From Okapia johnstoni (taxonomy: Eukaryota > Chordata > Mammalia > Artiodactyla > Giraffidae): a DNA stretch of 64,000 bases. A program made the position numbers and the translations under genes. This document shows positions 53,880 through 63,843 of this stretch, one piece after another (the first letter of the stretch is position 1; each line of letters begins with the position of its first letter). The DNA is taken from contig CM044306.1 in assembly GCA_024291935.2 (NCBI GenBank), positions 19,725,001-19,789,000 on the forward strand. The letters run 5' to 3'. The notes under the pieces were generated by a model, which was not told the DNA's origin, searched no databases, and saw only the letters and a program-made list of their open reading frames with translations.

Positions 53880-54254
53880 TCATACAGGTAGGGTACTTGT
53901 CGAGGCAGAGTACTTTACTTCATCTCGCAGTGCTAGTCCTGTGACGTTGTCCCGTCTAGCTGCGTATTCCCCAACGTTGGCCAGCCCTGGTACCACACAG
54001 CAGCTCAGAGCACTGCGGTATATACTCATGTCATGGGCATCATACCACTCGTCAGTCTTCTCATCATAGCACTCAACATTAAAGGTGGTGGTAAAGCCAT
54101 TAAAACCACCCACCACAAACAAGAGGTCGTCTACCACCTCGATGCCAAAATTGCTACGAGGATTAAACATAGTGGGGATCGTGCGCCAACTGTTAGCCAC
54201 TGGGCTGTAGGCTTCTGCACTCCTAAGTCGATTAGCTCCGTCAAAGCCGCCTAC
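53880..54254 (-). CDS. KLHL10: KLHL10 exon 5 (last coding exon)
   Basis: It starts VGGFDGANRLRSAEAY after acceptor CCACAG and ends STSTLPV with TGA (plus-strand 53880-53882). It holds the last Kelch blades, with LLFVVGGFNGF visible. Confidence 0.97.
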   Translation of the reverse strand, partial: VGGFDGANRLRSAEAYSPVANSWRTIPTMFNPRSNFGIEVVDDLLFVVGGFNGFTTTFNVECYDEKTDEWYDAHDMSIYRSALSCCVVPGLANVGEYAARRDNVTGLALRDEVKYSASTSTLPV

Positions 54255-57200
54255 CTGTGGACAGCAGAGGAAACACGACTGGCTGTTAACCCGCGCTTCT
54301 GTTCACTGAGGATCCCCTCCTTGCAGGGGACCTGTGATTTCATACCTCCCTCTTCCACTATCTTCCATGGATAAAAAGCTTCCAAATGCTCCCCACTGGT
54401 AGTGTAAACCTACGTGCTGATAGAAAACCTAGGCTATCAATTTTGTTGTATGAAAGAAACTCACCGCATATACGTGTTCTCCATAAGCAATTACACCTAT
54501 CCCACTCCTCCTGCTTCTCATGGGTGCTATGACTGTCCACTGATTACTCTCAGCGTTGTACACTTCTGCTGTAAACAGGCATTCGTTTCCATTAAACCCA
54601 CCACATATGTAGACCTGTGTGAAGAGAGTTCCAAGATGAGTAAAATTGTTACTTCTGGGGAGTAGAAAGAAAGAGGTGTATATGATGGTGGCTGGGGGCA
54701 GAGGACACTTCAGATGCCAGTCTACAGTCTGAGTTTTTTCCACACGTGCATGCATTGCTTTTTAATAAGTAAAAGATAGTTACAAAGGGCCACTTAGTCA
54801 TTGGATGAAGGGGTTAGTATTGCAAGGTGAATACCGCCACTTCTGTTTTCCATCCACCTCAAAAAACAAAGAGCAGTATTTCCGCCTTCCCCGGGGGTCT
54901 CACCTTTCCATAGAGTGTTGTGGCACTCGCATCACTCCTCTGCTCATGCATGGGGGCAATGAGTGTCCACTGGTTGGTCTCTGGCTCATAACGTTCAGCA
55001 GTGTTGAGACGCACATAGCCATCAAAGCCTCCCATGGCATAAATAAAATTGCTGAGGACTGTCACACTGACGTAGCAACGCCTGGAGTGCATTGGGGCCA
55101 CCTGGTGCCAGGTTTTCTTGACTGGGTCAAAACGTTTAACACTATTGAAATAGTCCACACTATCGAACCCCCCAATGATATAAACATAGCCTTTCAAATA
55201 GGCTGCCCCATGGTAGGCACGAGGACTTTCTTCTTCACAAGTGACATTCACCCATCTGTCTGCCCGAGCATCGTATGCCTCAATGGCATTGGTGGGGCTC
55301 CCACCACTCCAGCCACCAATTGCAAATAGGATGGCATAGGGCAGGCGGGGCCTGGTGAGTGGGTTGGTGAAATCAGAATTAGAAGGTCCGTTCATATTTA
55401 GATCATACATGGCCTTCAGAGCGTTAATGATGACTGGCTTGCATTCCTCGCTGTCTTTGACATAGTCATTCATTTTAACATTGTTCATGAAATACTCAGC
55501 ATGCATTAGGGCCAGGCGAACCTAAGAAGGAAATACAGAAAGTCATTCAGATGAGGTGAGGTGTCTGAAAAACCCGTGTCCTTAAGCCCACAACTTCACA
55601 GCCTCTTCTGAATGCACTAGGGTCATGTTCTAGTTTTGTAACTTACATTTGGATGCTGAGAATTAGTGAGAGAGACGCCACCTCTAGTGGTCACAGGGCT
55701 AGTCCATTCCTTGGCCCCTGGACAGGACTTTTAGACCAGAAAAAGCGTGGTCATTGTTCAGTGATTGGATATCTATGTCTCTCTATATAAAGTAACATGA
55801 GTTAGCACCAGATGGCTACAATTGAGTGCAATGCTCATGATCTGGTTTCTAGTCCAACCCGTTTTGGTTAGGGAAACTCACAGAAGGAAAGAGGTGAAAG
55901 GAAGACCTTTTAGAATTCTTTTGAAGACCTGCCTTCTCCTTCCCCCACTATCAGAATTTTGGCCAAAGAAAATAACTGGGACAGAAGGAACTAGCCATGC
56001 TAGGGGCGAAGAAAGCTTCAAAATTCCAGAGAATGGCAGGGGATGCCTTCTACATATGTACATATATAAGTGACTGCGTGCTAAATCGTTTCAGTTGTGT
56101 CCAACTCTTTGTGATCCTATGGACCGGAGCCCACCAGGCTCCTCTGTCCACGGGATTGTCCAGGCAAGAATATTGGAGTGGGTTGCCGTGCCCTCATCCA
56201 AGGGATCTTCCCGACCCAGGGATCAAACCCAAGTCGCTTACATCTCCTGCATTGGCAGGCAGGTTCTTTACCACTAGCGCCGCCTGAGAAGCCCACATAT
56301 ATAAACATATATTTATATATATATATTATATATAAGTATATATATATATAAATACAACTACAACTCTGGCATCTGTCAAACATCTGAGTGTAGTCCTTGG
56401 GACAATCCTGCTGGGATTAATGAATCAAAAGTGAGCAATTAAGGGAATTCCCTGGTGGTCCAGTGGTTAGGACTCCAAGTGAACTTCCAAGCTAGGGGCA
56501 TGCATGGCTTTGATCCCTGGGCATGGAACTGACTCAGTTGGTAAAGAATCCACCTGCAATGCAGGAGACCCCCGTTTGATCCCTGGGTTGGGAAGATCCC
56601 CTGGAGAAGGGAACAGCTACCCACTGCAGTATTCTGGCCTGGAGAATTCCATGAACTATATAGTCCATGGGGTCGCAAAGAGTCGGATATGACTGAGCGA
56701 CTTTCACTTCACTTTGTGGAACTAAGATCCCACAAGTTACATGGCTCAGCCAGAAAAAAGAGTGAACAATTAAAGCATCCCACAAAAAATAACTAAATGA
56801 CCTTGGGAAGCAAAACTGAAATATGCTGCTTCCTATTTGGGGGGTCATGAGAAATCCATTTTAAAATGGCCTCAAATACAGCATCTTCTTGTTTGACGTT
56901 GAGCTCATCTTTCTCAATGATATCCTTAAGTTCAGTGACTGAGAGCTCTAAAAACTCTGCTGAGACTTTCACCATCTCCTCGAAGTTGTGCAGTATGAAC
57001 ATGTAGGCCTTCTGCCTCAGCTCAGGGCAGTAGTAGTAGTCTGTGAACTTGCAGATGCCGATACAGTTATCCAAACACAGCTCCGACTTGAGGAACTCAC
57101 AGCAACCCCTGACAATACCCATGATGTTAAATTGGTCTGCAGCAGCCAAGAGTTTCTCCACATTATCCGGTGTGATGGGGACCGTCCGGGTGTATGCATA

Positions 57201-57291
57201 TTCGATAATCAGCTTCATCATGTCGGGGGAAATGCCAGGGATGTTGTATACCTTCTTTTCAGTGTTGTTCCAGCCACTTGTAAACAAAGCT
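53880..57291 (-). CDS. KLHL10: Kelch-like protein 10, four of five coding exons (5' partial)
   Basis: Four minus-strand exons encode 543 residues in consistent phase, equivalent to residues 66-608 of the 608-residue mammalian KLHL10. Content: end of BTB plus BACK (exon 2, starting ALFTSGWNNTEKK), then six Kelch repeats with FAIGGWSGG, YIIGGFDSV, YAMGGFDGY, YICGGFNGN, YAVGGFDGA and FVVGGFNGF, ending STSTLPV. KLHL10 is the spermatid-specific substrate adaptor of a cullin-3 ubiquitin ligase; its loss causes male infertility in mice and humans. The first coding exon (about 65 residues, BTB start) is not found before 64000 and intron 1 is swollen by LINE insertions. It converges tail-to-tail with KLHL11. 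Confidence 0.97.
54465..54614 (-). CDS. KLHL10: KLHL10 exon 4
   Basis: 50 codons from VYICGGFNGNECLF to YGEHVYA. Minus-strand acceptor ACACAG and donor GTGAGT, phase 0 at both ends. One Kelch blade. Confidence 0.97.
54904..55521 (-). CDS. KLHL10: KLHL10 exon 3 (Kelch repeats 1-4 start)
   Basis: 206 codons from VRLALMHAEYF to ATTLYGK. Minus-strand acceptor CTTAG and donor GTGAGA, phase 0 at both ends. It holds the BACK end and the first three Kelch blades (GGWSGG, GGFDSV, GGFDGY). Confidence 0.97.
56070..56294 (-). mobile_element. Bov-tA SINE (reverse) beside a TA tract
   Basis: GTGCTAAATCGTTTCAGTTG, GAGCCCACCAGGCTCCTCTG, GGGATCAAACCCAAGTCGCT, TTACCACTAGCGCCGCCTGA. Exact 10-bp duplication ACATATATAA (56060-56069 and 56295-56304). 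A (TA)n-rich tract follows to about 56353. Confidence 0.93.
56443..56760 (+). mobile_element. CHR-type SINE interrupted by a Bov-tA
   Basis: GGGAATTCCCTGGTGGTCCA head and TTTGATCCCTGGGCATGGAA before the insertion; GGAACTAAGATCCCACAAGT and GGCTCAGCCAGAAAAAAG after it. Duplication AGTGAGCAATTAA / AGTGAACAATTAA flanks the outer element. Confidence 0.88.
56526..56716 (+). mobile_element. Bov-tA SINE nested in CHR SINE
   Basis: GACTCAGTTGGTAAAGAATC, TTTGATCCCTGGGTTGGGAA, CCACTGCAGTATTCTGGCCT, AGTCCATGGGGTCGCAAAGA. It splits the CHR SINE near its GGAACT motif, which appears on both sides (TGGAACT). Confidence 0.9.
56802..57291 (-). CDS. KLHL10: KLHL10 exon 2 (BTB end and BACK domain)
   Basis: Minus-strand acceptor TTCCAG then one base completing Arg, followed by 163 codons ALFTSGWN to ISVLLPK, phase 0 at its end. 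The donor GTCATT is a weak match to consensus, but the join K to VRLALMHAEY is exact for the family. It carries the BTB C-terminus (YAYTRTVPIT) and BACK domain (CLDNCIGICKF). Confidence 0.95.
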
Positions 57292-57689
57292 CTGGAAGAG
57301 ACACAAAAACTAGCAGTCACTGAAATATTTCTCTCTTGTCTGCCATGTTTCCCCTGCCAACCCCCCACCTTTTCTTGTGGAGAGTTTGGACATTTTCCAA
57401 ATAGCGCACAGTAAGTATGTTGGAAATATATTGGTGTGAGACGAGAGGGGGGAGAGTAGGCTTTATATAGTGGGCAAAGAACCTTTCCAAGATCTTTGGT
57501 CACTTTTATTCCTATTTTCATGATCAGTGGCCCTTTTCCTCATTTTAGGGATGAAGAAATTGAAATCTACAGCTGTAGTATGACCCAGATCTTTTCTGTC
57601 TCAGCCCATTGTCCACCAAACTCTACCTCAATTAAAGAAATTAAACTTGAGCAAATACACTTTTAAAACAAGTATTATTCATATCCAGA

Positions 57690-58735
57690 ATCTGATCACT
57701 TCTCACTGCTCCTGTTACTGTCTCCTTAGTCTGAGCCACCACCATCTCTTGCCTCAATTATTGCAAATAAACCCCCTAACTCGGCAGTCCTCAACCTTTT
57801 TGGCACCATGCACCAGTTTTGTGGAAAACAATTTTTCCATGGACTGGGAGGTAGGGATGGTTTCAGGATGATTCTCATAAGGAGCCTGCAACCTAGATCC
57901 CTCGCATGCACAGTTCACAGTAGGGTTCACGTTCCTGAGAGAATCTAATGCCACTTTTCTGACAGGAGGTGGAGCTCAGGCAGTCATGAGAGTGATGGGG
58001 ATTGGCCGTAAATACAGATGAAGCTTCACCTGCCTGCCACTTACCTCCTGCTGTGCAGCCTGGTTCCTAATAGGCCGGTATCAGTCGTGACCTGGAGGTT
58101 GGGGACCCCTGCCCTAACTGATCTCTCTGCTTCTGCCCTTGACACCTCCAGAGTTTACAGTCTTATCCCAGCCCCTAAAGTGATCCTTTTGAGTTTATGC
58201 TCCTCTTCCACTCAGAAACTTCCACTGGCTTCCCTTGTTATTTACAGAGTAAAATATGAAATCCTTACCAGGGACTACAAAAGACCCCTGAGATCTGGAC
58301 CACGAATACCTCTCTAATCATATTTCCTCTCGCCTTCCTTCTCACCTTATTCCAGCCCTGCTGGCTTTGCTTTCCTTGAATACACCAGAGATGCTTCCAT
58401 CTTGGGTCCTTTGCACTTTGCTTTCTACTCGGCCTGGAAGGCTCCCCCCACAGATTTCCATATTTTCCAAGACCTCACCCCCTGGAAGTCTTTCCTCAAA
58501 TGTCACTTTGTCAGCAAAATGGTAATCCTATTTAAAATGACTACCAACCACTCCCTATCTTCTTTTTCCCTAGCAATTATGATCTGATATATATTTTATT
58601 AAATGCCAATTCCCCCTATTCGAAGGTAAACTTAATGAGAACAGGAATATTTATGTGTTGTTTTATTTCCAGTACCTGTCACAAAATATGCACTCAATAA
58701 GAAATTGTTGAATGAATAAATGACCACTATTCCAC
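57690..58735 (+). mobile_element. L2 LINE 3' remnant, split by a hAT element
   Basis: AACTTCCACTGGCTTCCCTT, GGTCCTTTGCACTTTGCTTT, CTGGAAGGCTCCCCCCACAG, CTCAAATGTCACTTTGTCAG, CACTCAATAAGAAATTGTTG and GAATGAATAAATGA follow the order of the L2 3' end. The 5' piece lies left of the hAT element. Confidence 0.75.
57782..58111 (+). mobile_element. hAT-Charlie (MER1-like) DNA transposon
   Basis: The left end reads CGGCAGTCCTCAACC and the right end GGTTGGGGACCCCTG, imperfect inverted repeats. Inside: TTTTGTGGAAAACAATTTTT, GATTCTCATAAGGAGCCTGC, CTGCTGTGCAGCCTGGTTCC. An exact 8-bp target duplication CCCTAACT (57774-57781 and 58112-58119), the hAT length, shows both ends are intact. It encodes no transposase, so it is a non-autonomous copy. 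Confidence 0.85.
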
Positions 58736-58884
58736 AATTATTTATTGGGTCCTTTCTAAATAGCTAGGTACTTTTCTAGGTGTTGCAGAAGTCCCTGCCC
58801 TAATATATTTTTGCATCCTTTTTCTAGGAAGTCTAAGGAAATATGGGCTCAGAGATCAAATTCTCTGTCAAAGAAGACTGCAAA

Positions 58885-59084
58885 CCTATAGCCTCTGGGC
58901 CAAATTCAACCCAATTCCTCTATTTTTGTCCTGCCCAAGAGTTAAGAATTTTTTTTAACATTTTTAAATTGGGAAAAATATTGTGACACATGGAAATTAT
59001 AATAAATTCAAATTTTGATAATCAAATAATTTTATTGGAACACAGCCATGTCCTTTAAGTTAGAATTGTCCATGGCTATTTTCC
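58885..59084 (+). repeat. hAT-type remnant truncated by BovB
   Basis: AGACTGCAAACCTATAGCCT, GCCAAATTCAACCC, TTTTATTGGAACACAGCCAT, TTGTCCATGGCTATTTTCC: MER5-related wording like that at 22329. It stops abruptly where the BovB begins. Confidence 0.55.
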
Positions 59085-60187
59085 ATCTCTTCTTGATCTC
59101 TTCTGCTTCTACTAGGTCTCTACTGTCTCTATCCTTTATTGTGCCCAACTTTGGGTGAAATGTTCCCTTGGTATTTCCAATTTTCCTGAAGAGATCTCTA
59201 GTCTTTCCCCTTCTGTTGTTTTCCTCTGTATCTTTGCATTGTTCATTGAAGAAGGCCTTCTTGTCTCTCCTTGTTATTCTGAAATTCTGCGTTTAGTTGG
59301 ATGTACCTTTCCCTTCCCCTCTTGCTTTTTTACTTCTCTTCTGAAGCTATTTGTGAAGCCTCCTCAGGTAACCACTTTGCCTTCTTGCTTTTCTTTGAGA
59401 TGGTTTTGTTTGCTGCCTCCTGTACAATATTACAGACCTCTGTCCATACTTCTTCAGGCACACTGTTTACTAGATCTAATTCCTACTATCTATTCATCAC
59501 CTCCAATGCATATTCATAGGGGATTTGATTCAAGTTGTACCTGGCTGGCCTAGTGGTTTTCCCCGCTTTCTTTAGTTTAAGCCTGAATTTTGTTATGCGA
59601 AGCTGATGGTCTGAGCGACAGTCAGTTCCAAGTCTTGTTTTTGCTGACTGTATACAGCTTCTCTGTCTTTGACTACAAAGAATGTAATCAATTTGATTTC
59701 GGTATTGACCATTTGGTGATGTCCACGTGTAAAATCGTCTCTTGTGTTGTTGAAAAAGGGTGTTTGCTATGACCAGTTCATTCTCTTAGCAGAATTCTGT
59801 TAGCCTTTGCTCTGCTTCATTTTGTATTCCAAGGTCAAACTTGCCTGTTACTCGCCTGTTAGGTTTTCTTGAATTCCTACTTTTGCAATCCAATCCCCAA
59901 TGATGAATAGAACATCTTTTTTTTTGGTGTTAGTTCTAGGAGGTCTTCTACGTCTTCACAGAAGTGATTAACTTCAGCTTCTTTTGGCATCAGTGGTTGG
60001 GGCATAGACTTGACTTAGTGTGAAGTTGAATGGTTTGCCTTGGAAACAAACCAAGATCATTCTGTCATTTTTGATGTAACATCTAAGTACTGCATTTCAC
60101 ACTCTTTTGTTGACTATGAGGGCTACTCCATTTATTCTTTTGGATTCTTGCCTGCAGTACTAGATATAATGGTCAACTAAATTAAAT

Positions 60188-63021
60188 GACTGCTGATGGA
60201 AGTAAAGTCTGATGCTGTGAAGAACAATATTGCATAGGAACCTGGAATGTTAGGTCCATGAATCAAGATAAATTAGAAGTGGTCAAACAGGAGATGGCAA
60301 GAATGAACATTGACATTTTAGGAATCGGTAAATTAAAATGGACTGGAATGGGCGAATTTAATTCAGATGACCATTATATCTACTATTGTGGGCAAGAATC
60401 CCTTAGGAGAAATAGAGTAGCCCTCATAGTCAACAGAAGAGTCTGAAATGCAGTACTTGGGTGCAGTCTCAAAAATTACAGAATGATCTCTGTTCGTTTT
60501 CAAGGCAAACCATTCATTATCACAGTAATCCAAGTCTATGCCCCAACCACTAATGCTGAAGAAGGTGAAGTTGAATGGTTCTATGAATACCTATAAGACC
60601 TTCTAGAACTAATGCCAAAAAAACATGTCCTTTTCATCATAGGGGACTGGAATGCAAAAGTAGCAAGTAAAGAGATACCTGGAGTAACAGGAAAATTTGG
60701 CCTTGGAGTACAGAATGAAGCAGGACAAAGGCTAACAGAGTTTTGCCAAGAGAATGCACTGGTCATAGCAAATGCCCTCTTCCAACAATACAAGAGAAGA
60801 CTCTACACATGAACATCACTAGTTGGTCAATACTGAAATCAGATTGATTATATTCTTTGCAGCCAAAGATGGAGAAGCTCTATACAATCAGCAAAAACAA
60901 GACTGGGAGCTGACTGTGGCTCAGATCATGAACACCTTATTGCAAAATTCAGACTTAAATTGAAGAAAGTAGGGAAAACCACTAAGCCATTCAGGTGTGA
61001 CCTAAATCAAATCCCTTATGATTATACAGTGGAAGTGACAAGTAGATTCAAGAGATTAGATCTGATAGACAGAGTGCCTGAAGAACTATGGATGGAGGTT
61101 GGTGACATTGCACAGGAGGCAGTGATCAAGACCATCTCCAAGAAAAAGAAATGCAAAAATGCAAAACGGTTGTCTGAGGAGGCCTTACAAATAGATTAAA
61201 CAAGAAGAGAAGTGAAAGGCAAAGGAGAAAAGGAAATATATATCCATCTGAATGGAGAGTGCCAAAGAATAACAAGGAGAGAAAAGAAAACCTTCCTCAG
61301 TGATCAATGTGAAGAAATAGAGGAAAACAATAGAATGGGAAAGACTAGAGATCTCTTCAAAAAAATTAGAGATGCCAAGAGAACATTTCATGCCAAGGTG
61401 GGCACAATAAAGGGCAGAAATGGTATGGACCTAACAGCAGAAGTTATTAAGAAAAGGTGGCAAGTGTACACAGAAGAACTATACAAAAAAGATCCTAATG
61501 ACCCAGATAACCATGATCCAGATCACTCACCTAGAGCCAGACATCCTGGAATGTGAAGTCAAATGGGTCTTAGGAAGCATCACTGTGAACAAAGCTAGTG
61601 GAGGTGATGGAATTCCAGTTGAGCTATTTCAAATCCTAAAAGATGATGCTGTGAAAGTGCTGCACTCAATATGCCAGCAAATTTGGAAAACTCAGCAGTG
61701 ACCTCAGGACTGGAAAAGGTCAATTTTCATTCCAATCCCAAAGAAAGGCAATGCCAAAGGATGTTCACACTACTGCACAATTGTACTCATCTCACATGCT
61801 AGCAAAGTAATGCTCAAAATTCTCCAAGCCAGGCTTCAACAGTATGTGAACTGAGAACTTCCAGATGTTCAAGCTGGATTTAGAAAAGGCAGAGGAACCA
61901 GAGATCAAATTGCCAACATGTTGAATCATCAAAAAAGCAAGAGAGTTCCAGAAAAGCATCTACTGCTTTATTGACTACGCCAAAGCCTTTGACTGTGTGG
62001 ATCACAACAAACTGGAAAATTCTTCAAGAGATGGGAATACAAGACCACCTTACCTGCCTTCTGAGAAATCTGTATGCAGGTCAAGAAGCAACAGTTAGAA
62101 CTGGACATGGAACAATGGACTGGTTCCATGTCGGGAAAGGAGTACATCAAGGATACCCTGCTTATTTAACTTATATGCAGAGTACATCATGTGAAATGCT
62201 GGGCTGGATGAAGCGCAAGCTGGAATCAAGATTGCCAGGAGAAATATCAATAACCTCAGATATGTGGATGACACCACCCTTATAGAAGAAAGCAAAGAAG
62301 AACTAAAGAGCCTCTTGATGAAGGGGAAAGAGGAGAGTGAAAAACCTGGCTTAAAACTCAACATTAAAAAACGAAGATCATGGCATCTGGTCCCATCACT
62401 TCACGGCAAATAGATGGGGAAACAATGGAAACAGTGACAGACTTTATTTTCTCAGGCTCCAAAATCACTGCAGATGGTGACTGCAGCTATGAAATTAAAA
62501 GACGCTTGCTCCTTGGAAGAAAAGTTATGACAAACCTAAACAGCATATTAAGAAGCAGAGACATTACTTTGCCGACAAAGGTCCATCTATTCAAAGCTAT
62601 GGTTTTTCCAGTAGTCATGTATGGATGTGAGAAAAAAGAAAGCTGAGCGCCAAAGAATTGATGCTTTTGAACTGTGGTGTTGGAGAAGACTCTTGAGAGT
62701 GCCTTGGTCAGCAAGGAAATCAAACCAGTTAATCCTAAAGGAAGTCCTGAATATTCATTGGAAGGACTGATGCTGAAGCTGAAACTCCAATACTTTGGCC
62801 ACCTGATGCAAAGAACTGATTCACTGGAAAAGACCCCGATGCTGGGAAAGACTGAAGGCAGAAGGGGATGACAGAGGATGAAATGGTTGGATGGCATCAC
62901 CAACTTGATGGATGTGAGTTTGAGCAAGCTCTGGGAGTTGGTGATAGACAGGGAAGACTGGCGTGCTAAAGTCCATGGGGTCACAAAGAGTTGGACACAA
63001 CTGAGCAACTGAACTGAAATG
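60188..63021 (+). mobile_element. BovB LINE (forward), nested in the inverted BovB
   Basis: About 2.83 kb, 5'-truncated, from GACTGCTGATGGAAGTAAAG, through the endonuclease region (GTWNVRSM-like, 60240; NSDDHYIYYCGQ, 60360; FIIGDWNAKV, 60635), a reverse transcriptase region (FRKGRGTRDQIANM, about 61875; YVDD at 62261-62272), to the BovB 3' end (GAGCAACTGAACTGAAATGA). An exact 9-bp target duplication AAATTAAAT (60179-60187 and 63022-63030) brackets it. Many stops and frameshifts make it inactive. Confidence 0.9.
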
Positions 63022-63580
63022 AAATTAAATTCGCCTGTTTCCGTATATTTTACTCCACTGATTCCTAATATATCAATGTTTATTCTTACCATCTCCTGCT
63101 TGACCATGTCCAATTTACCTTGATTTATGGACCTAACATTCCAGGTTCCTATGCAATACTGTTCTTTGCAGCATCGGATTTTACTTTCATCACCAAACAC
63201 ATCCTTAACTGAGCGTCATTTCCACTTTGGCCCAGCCGCTTCATTCTTTCTGGGACTATTAGTAGTTATCCTTCACTCTTCCCAGTAGCATATTGGACAC
63301 CTTCTGACTTGGGGGACTCATCTTTTGGTGTCATATGTTTTTGTCTTTTTATACATTTCATGGGGTTCTTGTGGCAAGTATACTGGGGTGGTTTGCCATT
63401 CCCTCATTTAGTCAGAACTCTCCACTGTGACCCGTCCATCTTGGGTGGCCCTACATGGCATGGCTCATAGCTTCATTGAGTTATGCAAGTCCCTTTACCA
63501 CAAAAAGGCATCCAGAGTCAGACATTCTGGAGTGTGAAGTCAAGTGGGCCTTAGAAAGCACTGCTGTCAGTACAGCTAGT

Positions 63581-63843
63581 GGGACTTCCCTGGTGATCCA
63601 GAAGTTAAGAATCTGCTTGCCAATGCAGGGGACACAGGTTCAATCACTGGTCCAGGAAGATTCCACATATCGCAGAGTAATTAAGCCTGTGTGCCATAGC
63701 TACGGAGCCTGAGCTCTGCAATGAGAAGCTTGTGAACTGCAACTAGAGAGTAACCCCCACTCTCCACAACTAGAGAAAGCCCATGCACAGCAATGAAAAC
63801 CCAGCAAAGTCAAAGACAAAAGTATAAATTATTAAATAAATAA
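63581..63843 (+). mobile_element. CHR-type SINE, long form, nested in BovB
   Basis: GGGACTTCCCTGGTGATCCA head, GGTTCAATCACTGGTCCAGG box, CAACTAGAGAAAGCCCATGC body, A-rich tail. Target duplication AGCTAGT (63574-63580 and 63844-63850) of BovB sequence. Confidence 0.92.

Noticed and set aside
57292..57521. Extension of KLHL10 exon 2 upstream through an open frame
   Set aside because: A good acceptor (TTCCAG) lies at the family exon boundary; the extension (ERNISVTASF) is not BTB-like and is open intron.
60258..62871. Series of plus-strand ORFs (endonuclease/reverse transcriptase-like)
   Set aside because: They are fragments of one decayed BovB ORF, separated by stops and frameshifts; not a host gene.
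62487..63200. 237-residue minus-strand ORF as a gene
   Set aside because: Its start is the BovB endonuclease N-terminus (GTWNVRS) of the inverted arm, running by chance into the antisense of the nested BovB 3' end.
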